From an uncultured Halomicronema sp. (GTDB lineage Bacteria > Cyanobacteriota > Cyanobacteriia > Phormidesmidales > Phormidesmidaceae), in NCBI GenBank assembly GCA_937899725.1, contig CALCCA010000065.1:51185-115184 (forward strand): DNA of 64,000 bases, written 5' to 3'. Shown here piece by piece: positions 18,568-27,248 of this stretch. Made by a program: the position numbers and the translations under genes. Position 1 is the stretch's first letter. Each line of letters begins with the position of its first letter. Under the pieces are notes generated by a model. The model saw only the letters and a program-made list of their open reading frames with translations. It was not told where the DNA came from and made no database searches.

Positions 18568-19668
18568 ATGGCCGAAGCTTATCTGCTAGATAAATTAAAC
18601 TCGGTAAACCAAACGTTCTACGAGTTAACTCGGCGTTTGGCCGATCCGGACGTCGCTAAGAATCCGGATGAGTTTCAGCGGATTGCGAAGGCCCGCTCTT
18701 CTTTAGAGGAGACGGTTACAACCTACGATACTTGGAAAGAGCTGCAAGAAGAGTTGACCGGGGCTCGCGAAATTTATCGAGAGTCGAACAGTGATCCTGA
18801 CTTGAAAGAAATGGCGGCGACAGAGGTCAGCGAACTCGAAGAACGCCTTGACGGGTTAGAAGCTCAGCTCAAGATTTTACTGCTGCCAAAAGATCCCAAC
18901 GACGAAAAGAACATCATGTTGGAGATTCGAGCCGGCACTGGCGGTGATGAGGCCAGCATTTGGGCCGGCGATCTCGTCAGAATGTATTCGCGCTACTCAG
19001 AATCTCAGAAATGGCGGATTAAGCTAGTCAGCGAATCGACGGCTGACATGGGCGGCTTCAAGGAAGCCGTTTTAGAAATTCAGGGCGATAACGTCTACAG
19101 CAAGTTGAAGTATGAAGCTGGCGTGCACCGAGTGCAGCGAGTCCCTGTGACCGAGGCTGGTGGACGCGTGCATACTTCGACAGCCACCGTCGCGATTATG
19201 CCCGAAGTGGATGATGTCGAAGTTCATATTGACCCCACTGAGGTGGATATTTCGACCGCTCGATCCGGCGGAGCTGGCGGTCAGAACGTCAACAAAGTTG
19301 AAACTGCTGTCGACCTGTTTCACAAGCCCACAGGCATTCGAATTTTTTGCACGGAAGAGCGATCGCAGCTGCAAAACCGAGAACGCGCTATGCAGATTTT
19401 ACGCGCTAAGCTTTACGAAATGAAGCTGCGAGAGCAAAAGGAGGCGGTCACCTCGATGCGGCGATCGCAAGTGGGTACAGGCTCCCGTTCTGAAAAAATT
19501 CGCACTTACAACTACAAAGACAATCGCATCACCGATCATCGCTTGAATCAGAACTTTTCGCTGACGCCAGCCTTAGAAGGCGATATCGAAACGATGATTC
19601 AATCTTGTATCACTCAGGATCAGCAAGAACAGTTGGAGTCGTTAGCAACTTCTGAGTCTGCGGCTTAG
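18568..19668 (+). CDS. prfA: peptide chain release factor 1
   Basis: Reads UAA and UAG in the ribosomal A site and triggers peptide release. 366 residues. The GGQ catalytic motif is at residues 237-239 within [18 protein letters not shown]; the C-terminal block [26 protein letters not shown] is typical of RF1 rather than RF2, and there is no programmed frameshift. Last gene of the ribosomal cluster. Confidence 0.97.
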   Translation: MAEAYLLDKLNSVNQTFYELTRRLADPDVAKNPDEFQRIAKARSSLEETVTTYDTWKELQEELTGAREIYRESNSDPDLKEMAATEVSELEERLDGLEAQLKILLLPKDPNDEKNIMLEIRAGTGGDEASIWAGDLVRMYSRYSESQKWRIKLVSESTADMGGFKEAVLEIQGDNVYSKLKYEAGVHRVQRVPVTEAGGRVHTSTATVAIMPEVDDVEVHIDPTEVDISTARSGGAGGQNVNKVETAVDLFHKPTGIRIFCTEERSQLQNRERAMQILRAKLYEMKLREQKEAVTSMRRSQVGTGSRSEKIRTYNYKDNRITDHRLNQNFSLTPALEGDIETMIQSCITQDQQEQLESLATSESAA

Positions 19669-19768
19669 CCATCCGCTGCTCTACAGAGACTGCGTCATGA
19701 GATGACGACTGACGTAGTCGTAGAATGAGCCATTAGACTGATCGCGGTAGCGGTAGAGGACAGACTCC

Positions 19769-21025
19769 ATGGCCCGGTTTCTTCATCTGGCAGATATTCA
19801 TCTTGGGTTTGACCGATACAACAGCCCTGAACGCACTAAAGATTTTTTCTTTGCGCTATCTGATGCGCTGCAAAAGTATGCGATCGCGGCGGCCGTCGAC
19901 TTTGTGATTATTGCCGGTGATTTATTTGAGCATCGGGTGATTCAACCGGCGGTGCTCAATCAAGCGCAAATTTGCTTTCAGCAGCTTCAAGCCGCCAACA
20001 TTCCTGTCTTAGCGATTGAAGGTAATCACGACAACACCCCCTATGGCACGTCAACGAGCTGGCTCAAATACTTGTCCCAGTGGGGGCTGATCCACCTCTT
20101 AGAACCGGGAAACTTAGCAGCTGGCGAACCGCTTTATTCCCCTTGGGATGAAACCCAAAACCGGGGCGGGTATATTGACTTACCCTGTGGCGTGCGCGTG
20201 CTGGGGTCAGCCTGGTATGGGGCCGCCGCCGTGCAGGCGATCGCGCAAATTGCCGCAGCCATTCCGACGCTTCCCCCTGGCCCTAAAACCACCGTCCTCA
20301 TGTTTCACCATGGTCTTGAGGGACAAATTGCTCGCTATAGTGGTGCCCTAAGATACTCAGAACTGCTGCCCCTTAAGGAAGCCGGGGTCGATTATTTAGC
20401 CTTAGGACATATTCACAAAAACTATAGTGAGGGCGGCTGGGTCTTTAACCCAGGCTCCATAGAAGCCAACAATGTCGAAGAAGGGAGCTTTCGGCGCGGT
20501 GTTTACCTGGTCGAAACGGCCGAACAAGGGATCGAAGCCACGTTAAAACAAGACTACCAGCAGCGTCAGATCGTTCGACTCGCGGTCAAAGTCAAAGGGG
20601 AAGAAAGTCAGGACGAGGTAATTACAATGGCGGCAGCCCAAATTACTGAGGCCATTCAAAATGGTCAACTGCTCCCGCAAGACCACCCCATCGTCGAGTT
20701 ACGGATTGAGGGGCAGGTCGGTTTTGAACGACTGGAGCTGGATACGAAGGCTCTGCAGAAAACGCTGCAGTCGATGAGTCAAGCGCTGATTTTTTTGCTG
20801 AAGTACGATGTCGAAGAGCGCGATTTTGACTCACCGCTGGCGGCAGATGTCAGTCGCGACCAGATCGAGCGGAGTGCATTTCTTGATCTGTTAGCGGGAC
20901 ATCGAGATTATAAAAAGCGGGCTGACAATTTAGCCGCCGCCTTAATCGAGCTGAAATCAAAGCGCTTAGCAGCACAAAGCGATGATGCGCTTTACCAATA
21001 CCTAGAAAATTTGCTAGCCCCCTGA
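19769..21025 (+). CDS. SbcD/Mre11-like DNA repair exonuclease
   Basis: 418-residue metallophosphoesterase of the SbcD/Mre11 family, which processes DNA ends and hairpins with the ATPase SbcC. All phosphodiesterase motifs are visible: FLHLADIHLGFDR (motif I), VIIAGDLFEH (II), AIEGNHDN (III), MFHHGLEG (IV) and LALGHIHKN (V). The C-terminal 170 residues form the capping and partner-binding part, ending in short helices. No sbcC gene is adjacent in the window, so the partner, if any, is elsewhere. ATG at 19769; follows prfA by 100 bases. Confidence 0.9.
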   Translation: MARFLHLADIHLGFDRYNSPERTKDFFFALSDALQKYAIAAAVDFVIIAGDLFEHRVIQPAVLNQAQICFQQLQAANIPVLAIEGNHDNTPYGTSTSWLKYLSQWGLIHLLEPGNLAAGEPLYSPWDETQNRGGYIDLPCGVRVLGSAWYGAAAVQAIAQIAAAIPTLPPGPKTTVLMFHHGLEGQIARYSGALRYSELLPLKEAGVDYLALGHIHKNYSEGGWVFNPGSIEANNVEEGSFRRGVYLVETAEQGIEATLKQDYQQRQIVRLAVKVKGEESQDEVITMAAAQITEAIQNGQLLPQDHPIVELRIEGQVGFERLELDTKALQKTLQSMSQALIFLLKYDVEERDFDSPLAADVSRDQIERSAFLDLLAGHRDYKKRADNLAAALIELKSKRLAAQSDDALYQYLENLLAP

Positions 21026-21325
21026 CATCAGATAGCGGTTTAACGCGTAAATGTGTCGGCGGAACCGTTGGCAGCATTATGCTACCGGGAAGCGAATCGG
21101 CTGCTCATGGCAAGATCCTAGGGGCACCGGAAAAACCTTGAGCGGCTACCTGGCAAAGGCGTGAACCAAGGATCAAGGGGATACAGCTCACATTTAATAA
21201 AGGCTGCCGATGACGAAAACGCCATCAGCAGGAAAGCGAGAAACTCGTAAGGGCACATAAGAGTCAAATGCCTTCAAGGGATGACTGAAGCGTTGCCCTG
21301 ATGAATTACTTAACCAAAATCTTGC
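21026..21325. other. non-coding interval, possibly structured
   Basis: 300 bases after the SbcD-like gene with no credible protein on either strand. The composition is GC-balanced with several short complementary segments, so an RNA is possible, but I could not match it to RNase P RNA, tmRNA, 6S RNA, SRP RNA or a known riboswitch. Confidence 0.35.
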
Positions 21326-21661
21326 TCAAGCACCAACTGAGGCGGCAGCTGGCTCCATGCTGGGCGCTTCAGCGGTCATCGATTGCTGCCAAGGCTGCTG
21401 ACCTTCGGGATCCACGGCTAAGCGGTTGCAAGGAATGGTGTCAGACAGAATCGCACTGGCCATCATCCCAGTATGGATCTCTAGCTGAGCTTCGGACACA
21501 GCTTCAAACATTAATCTTTGGCCAGGAAAAACAACTCGCTCAAAATACCAATTATGGACATTAGTAATACGAACGACCTGCATCTTACTGGTGGCATTTA
21601 CATAGCAGCAAAGCATAGATACGGACTGGTCAGAAGGCAGATGGTCAATGATCTGGGTCAT
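21326..21661 (-). CDS. DUF1830 family protein
   Basis: 111 residues of a small cyanobacterial family of unknown function. The diagnostic stretch runs from LCCYVNATSKMQVVRITNVH (residues 18-37) through WYFERVVFPGQRLMFEA to AQLEIHTGMMASAILSDTIP (about 58-77), which is the whole DUF1830 domain. The last 30 residues (QQPWQQSMTAEAPSMEPAAA) are a low-complexity tail. Start is the ATG at 21661 with a weak ribosome site. It is isolated, with hundreds of non-coding bases on either side. Confidence 0.85.
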   Translation of the reverse strand: MTQIIDHLPSDQSVSMLCCYVNATSKMQVVRITNVHNWYFERVVFPGQRLMFEAVSEAQLEIHTGMMASAILSDTIPCNRLAVDPEGQQPWQQSMTAEAPSMEPAAASVGA

Positions 21662-22395
21662 AAGAATTCAAGGGCGAACCACAATAGACGACTAGTTGCA
21701 AGTTAACACTCTTGAACAGTGATTGGTTGTAAACGCGACTACCATCGATCCCAAACCCCTTACAAGCTGGTACATACTGCAATAATTTGCAACAGTTTGT
21801 CGATAATCGTGGAGAGGCTACCGCCCATTTTGTTCAAGAGCTCATGCTCAAATGCTCTTCTTGCATAGGTTTCCCAGGATCTTAACGTTATTTAGTATGA
21901 GTCTCGCAAACTTAACGAACAACTTGGGCGTAAACTTCCCACTCTTAATTCTAGGCTGAGGTAAAATTGATCCCCGCTTTGCCAAAAAGTGGGCTGGCTC
22001 CTAGAAATTAGCGGTTTTAAAAGTGCTCAAAACTACCAAACTATGTCTGGAGCTGTAGTCTTGCCAACCTATTGATTTTTTATATCAATCGTAGGGCCAT
22101 AAATGTTGCCCGAGAAGCTATAGATATTTCCTTGGGTCTAGATGGCAAAACAATTTTTGTGGTCTGTGATTTGGTGTTGGAAAATACTTTTTGAGCCTTG
22201 TAGAGAAGTCTGGAATTGTTGAACGTATCCCCTAGGCTAGGGGCTGTCATCATTTAGCTATGCCTGACTTGCCGTGCCTCACTCTTAACTCCTAACTGAT
22301 AGAGTTGGTGCGAGCACGCCATGGTTGACGCCAAAGCGGTTGACCATGAGTTGATGAAGCGTTCTAGGCAGCGATCACTGGGGAGGGAAAGTGGC
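21662..22395. other. long AT-rich non-coding interval
   Basis: About 730 bases with no convincing gene. It is visibly richer in A+T than its neighbours and carries runs such as TTTTTTATAT, suggesting decayed or foreign sequence. A fragment of repeat family A lies at 22239-22256. Confidence 0.5.
22239..22256 (+). repeat. dispersed repeat, family A, terminal fragment
   Basis: AGGGGCTGTCATCATTTAG matches the start of copy A2 at 55135-55151 (GAGGCTGTCATCATTTAG); the rest of the element is missing. Confidence 0.5.
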
Positions 22396-23931
22396 ATGAA
22401 GCGAATTCGGCTCCTCGTCATCGGCCTTGCGGCGGTGTTTAGCGTGGGCATGGTGCTGTGGGCGATCGACTTTGTGCTGCGAGCCCAGGCCGCGATCGCC
22501 CTCCTGTCACCATTACTCGCCCAGCTGTTTTTGATCGCCGTGATCGGCGGAGCAGTGGCCGCGATCATCGGCGGTCTATATTATTTTCGAGCTTTTCTGC
22601 AGCCGCAGCGGCGCGCCCCTCCCACCTTACCCAAGGCGAAAGGAGACGTAGCGGCAGTGGCGATCGCGGCCGTTGAACAGCAAGTGGTACAGATTCAAGA
22701 CGAGGTTACTCAAGCCGCCCTGCGCGAAAAGCTGCAAATTCTCGCAGACCGGTGGCAACAGCGAGACATTCGCATTGTCTTGTTTGGCGTCGGCTCAGTG
22801 GGCAAAACATCTATCGTCAACCAATTGACGGGGGATCTAGGCGGTGCAGTTGATGCCCCGATGGGAACCACGTCAGTGGCGGCGACCTATCCCCTCAAAA
22901 TTGCGGGGGTAGAGCAGATGATTTGGCTCACCGATACTCCGGGCTTGTTAGAAGCCAGCGCCGCCGGCCCGCAGCAAGAAGCACAAGTGCGTCAGCTGGC
23001 CACTGAGGCTGACCTGCTGTTGTTTGTCATTGACAATGATCTGCGACAGTCTGAATATGCCTTGGCGCGATCGCTGCTAGACATGGGCAAACGGCTCATC
23101 ATTGTGTTCAACAAAGCGGATTTGTTTCCTGACGGTGACCTGCAGGCCATTTTGGCCGAGGTGAGAGGGCGTTTGCCGGGCTTCGCGGCGGCTGATGTGG
23201 TCGATATTACGGCCAATCCGCAACCCATGACACTGGCCACAGGGGAAGTCGCCCAGATGGAACCCGATCTGTGGCCCTTGGAAAAGCGCTTGACCGAAGT
23301 GTTGCGTGACGAGGGAGCCGATCTGTTGGCCGATTCGCTCTTACTGCGATCGCAGCATTTAGGAGAGGCTGCCCGCCAACTGATTCAAGCCCAACGCCAT
23401 CAGGCCGCAAACGCCGTGATTGAACGCTATCAGTGGATTACCGCCGCAGTTGTCGCGGCGACGCCGCTACCGGGCATCGATCTGCTCGCGACTGCGGCCA
23501 TCAACGCCCAAATGGTGGTGGATCTGGGGCGAGTTTATCAATTTGAGTTGTCTCTGCAAGAGGGCAAAGAGCTGGCGTACACCCTAGCGCGCACCTTGAC
23601 CGGACTCGGCATCGTGAAAGGGGCGCTGGGGCTATTGGCGCTGGGGCTGCAGACCACGATTCCCACGGCGATCGCGAGTCGGGGCGTGCAAGGCATCAGC
23701 GCTGCCTACCTCACGCGCATTGCGGGCAAGAGCTTTATGGATTATTTCACTCAAAACCAAGACTGGGGCGATGGCGGTATTGGGGAAGTGGTGCAAAAGC
23801 AGTTTCAGCTCAACCGTCGCGAACAGTTTGTACGGGAATTTATCGCTGATGCAATTCGCCACTTGCAAGCAACCTCGCCAGTTGCCCTCGACTTACCCAT
23901 CAGACAGATGAAAGAAGAAACAGAGCCATAG
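22396..23931 (+). CDS. membrane-associated GTPase with DUF697 domain
   Basis: About 511 residues. Start chosen at the ATG at 22396 (MKRIRLLVIGLAAVFSVGMV) because GGGAGG lies nine bases upstream; a longer frame opens at 22321 without a ribosome site. Two N-terminal membrane spans (about 5-30 and 43-65) precede a GTPase domain with P-loop GVGSVGKTSIVNQL (about 130-143), a conserved G2 threonine in MGTTSVA, G3 TDTPGL and G4 FNKADL. The C-terminal region ITAAVVAATPLPGIDLLATAAINAQMVVDL is the DUF697/YcjF-like amphipathic membrane domain. Cyanobacteria usually carry several paralogues; the function is unknown. Confidence 0.88.
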   Translation: MKRIRLLVIGLAAVFSVGMVLWAIDFVLRAQAAIALLSPLLAQLFLIAVIGGAVAAIIGGLYYFRAFLQPQRRAPPTLPKAKGDVAAVAIAAVEQQVVQIQDEVTQAALREKLQILADRWQQRDIRIVLFGVGSVGKTSIVNQLTGDLGGAVDAPMGTTSVAATYPLKIAGVEQMIWLTDTPGLLEASAAGPQQEAQVRQLATEADLLLFVIDNDLRQSEYALARSLLDMGKRLIIVFNKADLFPDGDLQAILAEVRGRLPGFAAADVVDITANPQPMTLATGEVAQMEPDLWPLEKRLTEVLRDEGADLLADSLLLRSQHLGEAARQLIQAQRHQAANAVIERYQWITAAVVAATPLPGIDLLATAAINAQMVVDLGRVYQFELSLQEGKELAYTLARTLTGLGIVKGALGLLALGLQTTIPTAIASRGVQGISAAYLTRIAGKSFMDYFTQNQDWGDGGIGEVVQKQFQLNRREQFVREFIADAIRHLQATSPVALDLPIRQMKEETEP

Positions 23932-24037
23932 GCGACAGATGACCGCACAAAAATTCGTTCAGCAAAACCCTGAATGGATTTCGTCGAACGAACTTTCAGT
24001 GCGTGCAGAGCTAGCTTCGCTAACTCAGGTAAAGGAT

Positions 24038-24883
24038 TTAAGAGCGCTTACTGAGGGGAATCATCCTCACCTTTGTGGCCAGCCCCAATCGCTGTAGCAG
24101 TCGAATTGTCTGCCAGGTCACATCAATTTCCCACCAGTGCCAACCCGTCTGAGCTGAATGGGGAAACGTATGGTGGTTGTTATGCCAGCCTTCGCCGTAG
24201 GTTAACAGCGAGACCCACCAAAGATTACGCGCATTGTCGTTTGCTTGGAAATTACGATAGCCCCAGCAGTGAGTGGCCGAATTTACAAACCAGGTGGAAT
24301 GCCACAACAGCACCGACCGAGCAAAGACACCGTAGACCACGAATGACCAGCCGCCGAGGGCGTAGAGCAGAATGGCAAGTGGCACTTGCAGCAAGAGGAA
24401 ATATCGATCAAGCCAACGGTAGTAGGCGCTTTTGGCCAAGTCAGGTGCATACTTGGAGTATTCATTAAAGGCGAAGGATTCGTGTTGAGGTTTCAGGATC
24501 CAGATGATGTGGCTCCACCAAAAACCGCGCTTGGCTGAGTAAGGATCTTTTTGCGGATCCTCGGTAAAGGCGTGGTGTTTGCGGTGTCCCCCCACCCAAA
24601 AAATGGGGCCACCCTGAGTCGCCAACGCCCCAATGGTGGTCAACACATATTCCAACCACTGGGGTACGCGAAAACTACGATGACTCAGCAGTCGGTGATA
24701 GCCCAAGCAGATGCCAATGCTGCCGAACAGCCAGTGCAGTAACAGCATGACACCCAGCGCTGACCAAGAAAAGAACCACGGGGTTAGCAGTGCCAGGAGG
24801 TGGAAAGTCGCAAAAAAAAGCACAGTCACCCAGTCAACAGTGTTTCTATAGCCGGGTCTGACCGCAAGGGAATTTGAGTTCAT
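24038..24883 (-). CDS. delta-9-type fatty acid desaturase (DesC-like)
   Basis: Membrane di-iron enzyme that puts a double bond into acyl chains of membrane lipids. 281 residues with all three histidine boxes: HRLLSH (63-68), HRKHH (100-104) and HNNHH (234-238), and four membrane spans. The start MNSNSLAVRPGYRN is short, as in cyanobacterial acyl-lipid desaturases of the delta-9 class. It is transcribed away from a TetR regulator, and 15-bp palindromes lie in the shared promoter (24936-24950, 25008-25022), with another inside this gene at 24375-24389. The link to the regulator and to membrane-fluidity control is inferred. Confidence 0.92.
   Translation of the reverse strand: MNSNSLAVRPGYRNTVDWVTVLFFATFHLLALLTPWFFSWSALGVMLLLHWLFGSIGICLGYHRLLSHRSFRVPQWLEYVLTTIGALATQGGPIFWVGGHRKHHAFTEDPQKDPYSAKRGFWWSHIIWILKPQHESFAFNEYSKYAPDLAKSAYYRWLDRYFLLLQVPLAILLYALGGWSFVVYGVFARSVLLWHSTWFVNSATHCWGYRNFQANDNARNLWWVSLLTYGEGWHNNHHTFPHSAQTGWHWWEIDVTWQTIRLLQRLGLATKVRMIPLSKRS
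24375..24389. promoter_or_regulatory. intragenic copy of the desaturase/TetR operator
   Basis: GCAAGTGGCACTTGC is the exact reverse complement of the promoter palindrome at 24936-24950. It encodes QVPLA within a membrane span of the desaturase, about 500 bases into the gene. It could serve as an auxiliary site for DNA looping, or be fortuitous. Confidence 0.45.
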
Positions 24884-24935
24884 GGGATGCTTTCTGAAGA
24901 TGTGATGGTTTCAGGCAACTGCCTGTTATGGTAAA

Positions 24936-24950
24936 GCAAGTGCCACTTGC
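24936..24950. promoter_or_regulatory. operator palindrome 1 in desaturase/TetR promoter
   Basis: GCAAGTG-C-CACTTGC, a perfect 7+1+7 palindrome, 53 bases before the desaturase ATG. The size and symmetry fit a TetR-family dimer site. Confidence 0.75.
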
Positions 24951-25007
24951 ACAAAGCTAGCGTATCGAGTTTTCAGCCATCGTGCAAGGGGCATTTTCCA
25001 TTTGTAT

Positions 25008-25022
25008 GCAAGTGCAACTTGC
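25008..25022. promoter_or_regulatory. operator palindrome 2, just before the TetR start
   Basis: GCAAGTGCAACTTGC differs from palindrome 1 at one base and ends 11 bases before the regulator's ATG. Binding here would block the regulator's own transcript, so autorepression is likely. The two centres are 72 bases apart. Confidence 0.75.
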
Positions 25023-25033
25023 TTTGATCGTCT

Positions 25034-26230
25034 ATGGCGACTTTATCCACACGCGAACGACTCATTCAGGCTGCGCTAGCGCTGTTTTTGTCCCAGGGAG
25101 TTAGCCAAACCACGACGCGCCAGATTGCTGATTTAGCCGGCGTTAATGAGGTGACCCTATTTCGCAACTTTGGCAATAAATATGGGCTGTTGCAGGCGGT
25201 TATTCAAGCGGCCCCGACATTTCGCGATTTAGGCGAGACGTTGATGCAGCAAACGATCGCGACCGGCGATCGCGACCAAACCCTCAAAACTTACGCTAGC
25301 GAGTGTTTGCAGGCGCTAGAGCAAGCCCCAGCCTTTGTGCGATCGCTGATTGGGGAAGCTGACCAGTATCCCAGCGAAAACCGTCAGGCGCTTGGCCAAC
25401 GGCTGGATGAAGCCAGTCACTACGTCGCGCAATATCTGGAACAGACCATGCCCGCGAGTTCATTTTCCTCTGTGCGGCTGGCGGGCTTTTTGGGGGCTCT
25501 GCTGATTGGCTATGTGGTGATTGAGTCCACCAGCGATGACCATCACCTGTGGGATCACCGCGAAGATTTTTTGGATGGCCTCGTTAACCTGCTGCTGCGG
25601 GGCACTGCGCCCGCCAGCACCCGTGAGGGAACTCTCGGCGACAACAGCCGCCCGGAGCCCGATGTCGTTCAAGATCTCCCCGAACCCATTGCTCATCAAA
25701 TCCTCAAACAGGCCAAAGCGACGGGACCGCAAGACTACGCCTTGGCCTATGTGCTCTTTGGGGCCGGACTCTCACCCCATGAAATTGAGTGGCTGGCGCG
25801 ATCGCACCACTTAAGTGACAAGTCACAGCACACCTTGCAGGTCGGCCACCGTCAAGGGGCGATTAATCAATGGATCTTGGGCAAACGCTACGGGTCTTAC
25901 ATCAACAATCCCCTGACCAAATGGCTGAAAAGCCGCAAAGATGGCCTCCCGTACTTATTTTTACAAGAGGCAGCAGAAGCGGCAATGACCGCTGCCGAGG
26001 TTGATCAAAAATGGGCCGTGTGGACGGCAGACTTGACGCTGCCCTATCCAACGCATCCCGACCAGGCCAAACAGACTTGGTGTGTCGAGATGCTCATGCG
26101 CGGCATGGGGGTCGATAATCTCAGCATTTTGTCAGGGCTATCGGCCGAGCAGCTAGCGCCCTACCTCTGTCGAGCCCGCGAAAAAGCCGCCCTCGCACAA
26201 GCGCGCCAGCTCGATCAAAATCAGGCGTAG
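25034..26230 (+). CDS. long TetR-family regulator with recombinase-like C-terminal domain
   Basis: 398 residues, about twice the length of an ordinary TetR protein. Residues 5-52 are a typical TetR helix-turn-helix (RERLIQAALALFLSQGVSQTTTRQIADLAGVNEVTLFRNF), followed by a ligand-domain-like stretch to about 190. Residues 215-398 are an extra domain whose order of blocks recalls the catalytic domain of tyrosine recombinases: ALAYVLFGAGLSPHEIEWL, HTLQVGHRQGAINQWI, then MLMRGMGVDNLSILSGLSAE. The Arg, His and Tyr of active recombinases are absent, so it would be a binding module only. Palindromes at 24936 and 25008 are its likely sites, and the divergent desaturase its likely target. Confidence 0.85.
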   Translation: MATLSTRERLIQAALALFLSQGVSQTTTRQIADLAGVNEVTLFRNFGNKYGLLQAVIQAAPTFRDLGETLMQQTIATGDRDQTLKTYASECLQALEQAPAFVRSLIGEADQYPSENRQALGQRLDEASHYVAQYLEQTMPASSFSSVRLAGFLGALLIGYVVIESTSDDHHLWDHREDFLDGLVNLLLRGTAPASTREGTLGDNSRPEPDVVQDLPEPIAHQILKQAKATGPQDYALAYVLFGAGLSPHEIEWLARSHHLSDKSQHTLQVGHRQGAINQWILGKRYGSYINNPLTKWLKSRKDGLPYLFLQEAAEAAMTAAEVDQKWAVWTADLTLPYPTHPDQAKQTWCVEMLMRGMGVDNLSILSGLSAEQLAPYLCRAREKAALAQARQLDQNQA

Positions 26231-26235
26231 GACCT

Positions 26236-27159
26236 TCAATCTAGAGGTTGCTTAACCCCTGGAATTTGCGGCACTGCAACTCTGATGACGTCGAGAAAGT
26301 GCTGTAACCGACGAGGCCGACGTCGGCCGGGCAATAAGGCCGCGTGAATAGTCAGCCGGGGCGCTCGCCATGGGGGCAACACATCGACGAGCGTCTGATG
26401 GTTGAGATCATCTTCAATAAACCAACGCGGCAGGATAGCCATGCCCAGCCCGGCTAGCGTCGCTTTGTGCAGCGCAAAGATGTTGTTGGTCGTCATCCGT
26501 ACCGGTGGCGATATGACAACCGTTTTCCCTTTGGGGTTAGTGAGGGAAATCTGTTGACCTTCAAACGGCTCTAGTGCCACCCAGGGAAATTGCGCCAGAT
26601 CGGCGGGCTTGTTGGGGACGTTGCCCGTTGCGAGTAAGGCTGGGGTGGCCACGACGATGCGTTCAACCTGCCCCAGCGGCTCGACGATCAGCGATTCGTC
26701 GCCGACTGAACCGATCTTGATCCAGCAGTCACACCCCACTTCCGCAAAGCGAATGCGGCGATCTTCCAGCTGCCAAGAGAGAGACAGCAAGGGATGCTGC
26801 TGCTGAAATTGCAGCATCGTGTCTAACAGATATAGCTGCCCTAACGCCACCGGCGCGACGATCTTCAGGGTGCCTCTGAGAGCCTCTGCAGTCTCTAGGT
26901 GCTTCTCTTCCAAAGCCTCCCACTCATCCAGTAGCTGCCGCGCATCGGCCAATAGCTCAGCCCCAGCGGCGGTCAGCGACAGGTCGTGAGTGGTGCGACG
27001 CATCAGTTGCGATTGAAAACGCGACTCTAACTCTGCCAACTGGCGACTCACCGATGGCTGAGACAGATTTAAATCGCGCGCGGCGGCACTAATGCTACCA
27101 GCATCGGCAATGCGCACAAATGTCTCCAGCAGCGTCAGTCGGTCTAACGATTTACTCAT
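26236..27159 (-). CDS. LysR-family transcriptional regulator
   Basis: 307 residues. N-terminal winged helix-turn-helix FVRIADAGSISAAARDLNLSQPSVSRQLAELE (about 14-45), then a periplasmic-binding-like effector domain with GTLKIVAPVALGQLYL, LGQVERIVVATPALLA and the LHKATLAGLGMAILPRWF block near the C-terminus. It ends five bases from the convergent TetR gene and is divergent from a decayed dehydrogenase gene, a VOC gene and an aldo/keto reductase gene. By the usual LysR layout those genes are its targets. An inverted repeat ATCTGAA-N17-TTCAGAT lies in the divergent region. Confidence 0.9.
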   Translation of the reverse strand: MSKSLDRLTLLETFVRIADAGSISAAARDLNLSQPSVSRQLAELESRFQSQLMRRTTHDLSLTAAGAELLADARQLLDEWEALEEKHLETAEALRGTLKIVAPVALGQLYLLDTMLQFQQQHPLLSLSWQLEDRRIRFAEVGCDCWIKIGSVGDESLIVEPLGQVERIVVATPALLATGNVPNKPADLAQFPWVALEPFEGQQISLTNPKGKTVVISPPVRMTTNNIFALHKATLAGLGMAILPRWFIEDDLNHQTLVDVLPPWRAPRLTIHAALLPGRRRPRRLQHFLDVIRVAVPQIPGVKQPLD

Positions 27160-27203
27160 ACGCCAAAAGCATAACAGCTATTTTTATCACTCGTCTACCA
27201 AAT

Positions 27204-27234
27204 ATCTGAAACTGCTGCCATAGTGAGTTCAGAT
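27204..27234. promoter_or_regulatory. inverted repeat, candidate LysR operator
   Basis: ATCTGAA at 27204-27210 is the exact complement of TTCAGAT at 27228-27234, 17 bases apart, between the LysR start at 27159 and the pseudogene start at 27249. The layout fits a LysR regulatory site but the spacing is long for a single dimer. Confidence 0.4.
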
Positions 27235-27248
27235 CACAGATAGAGTGA

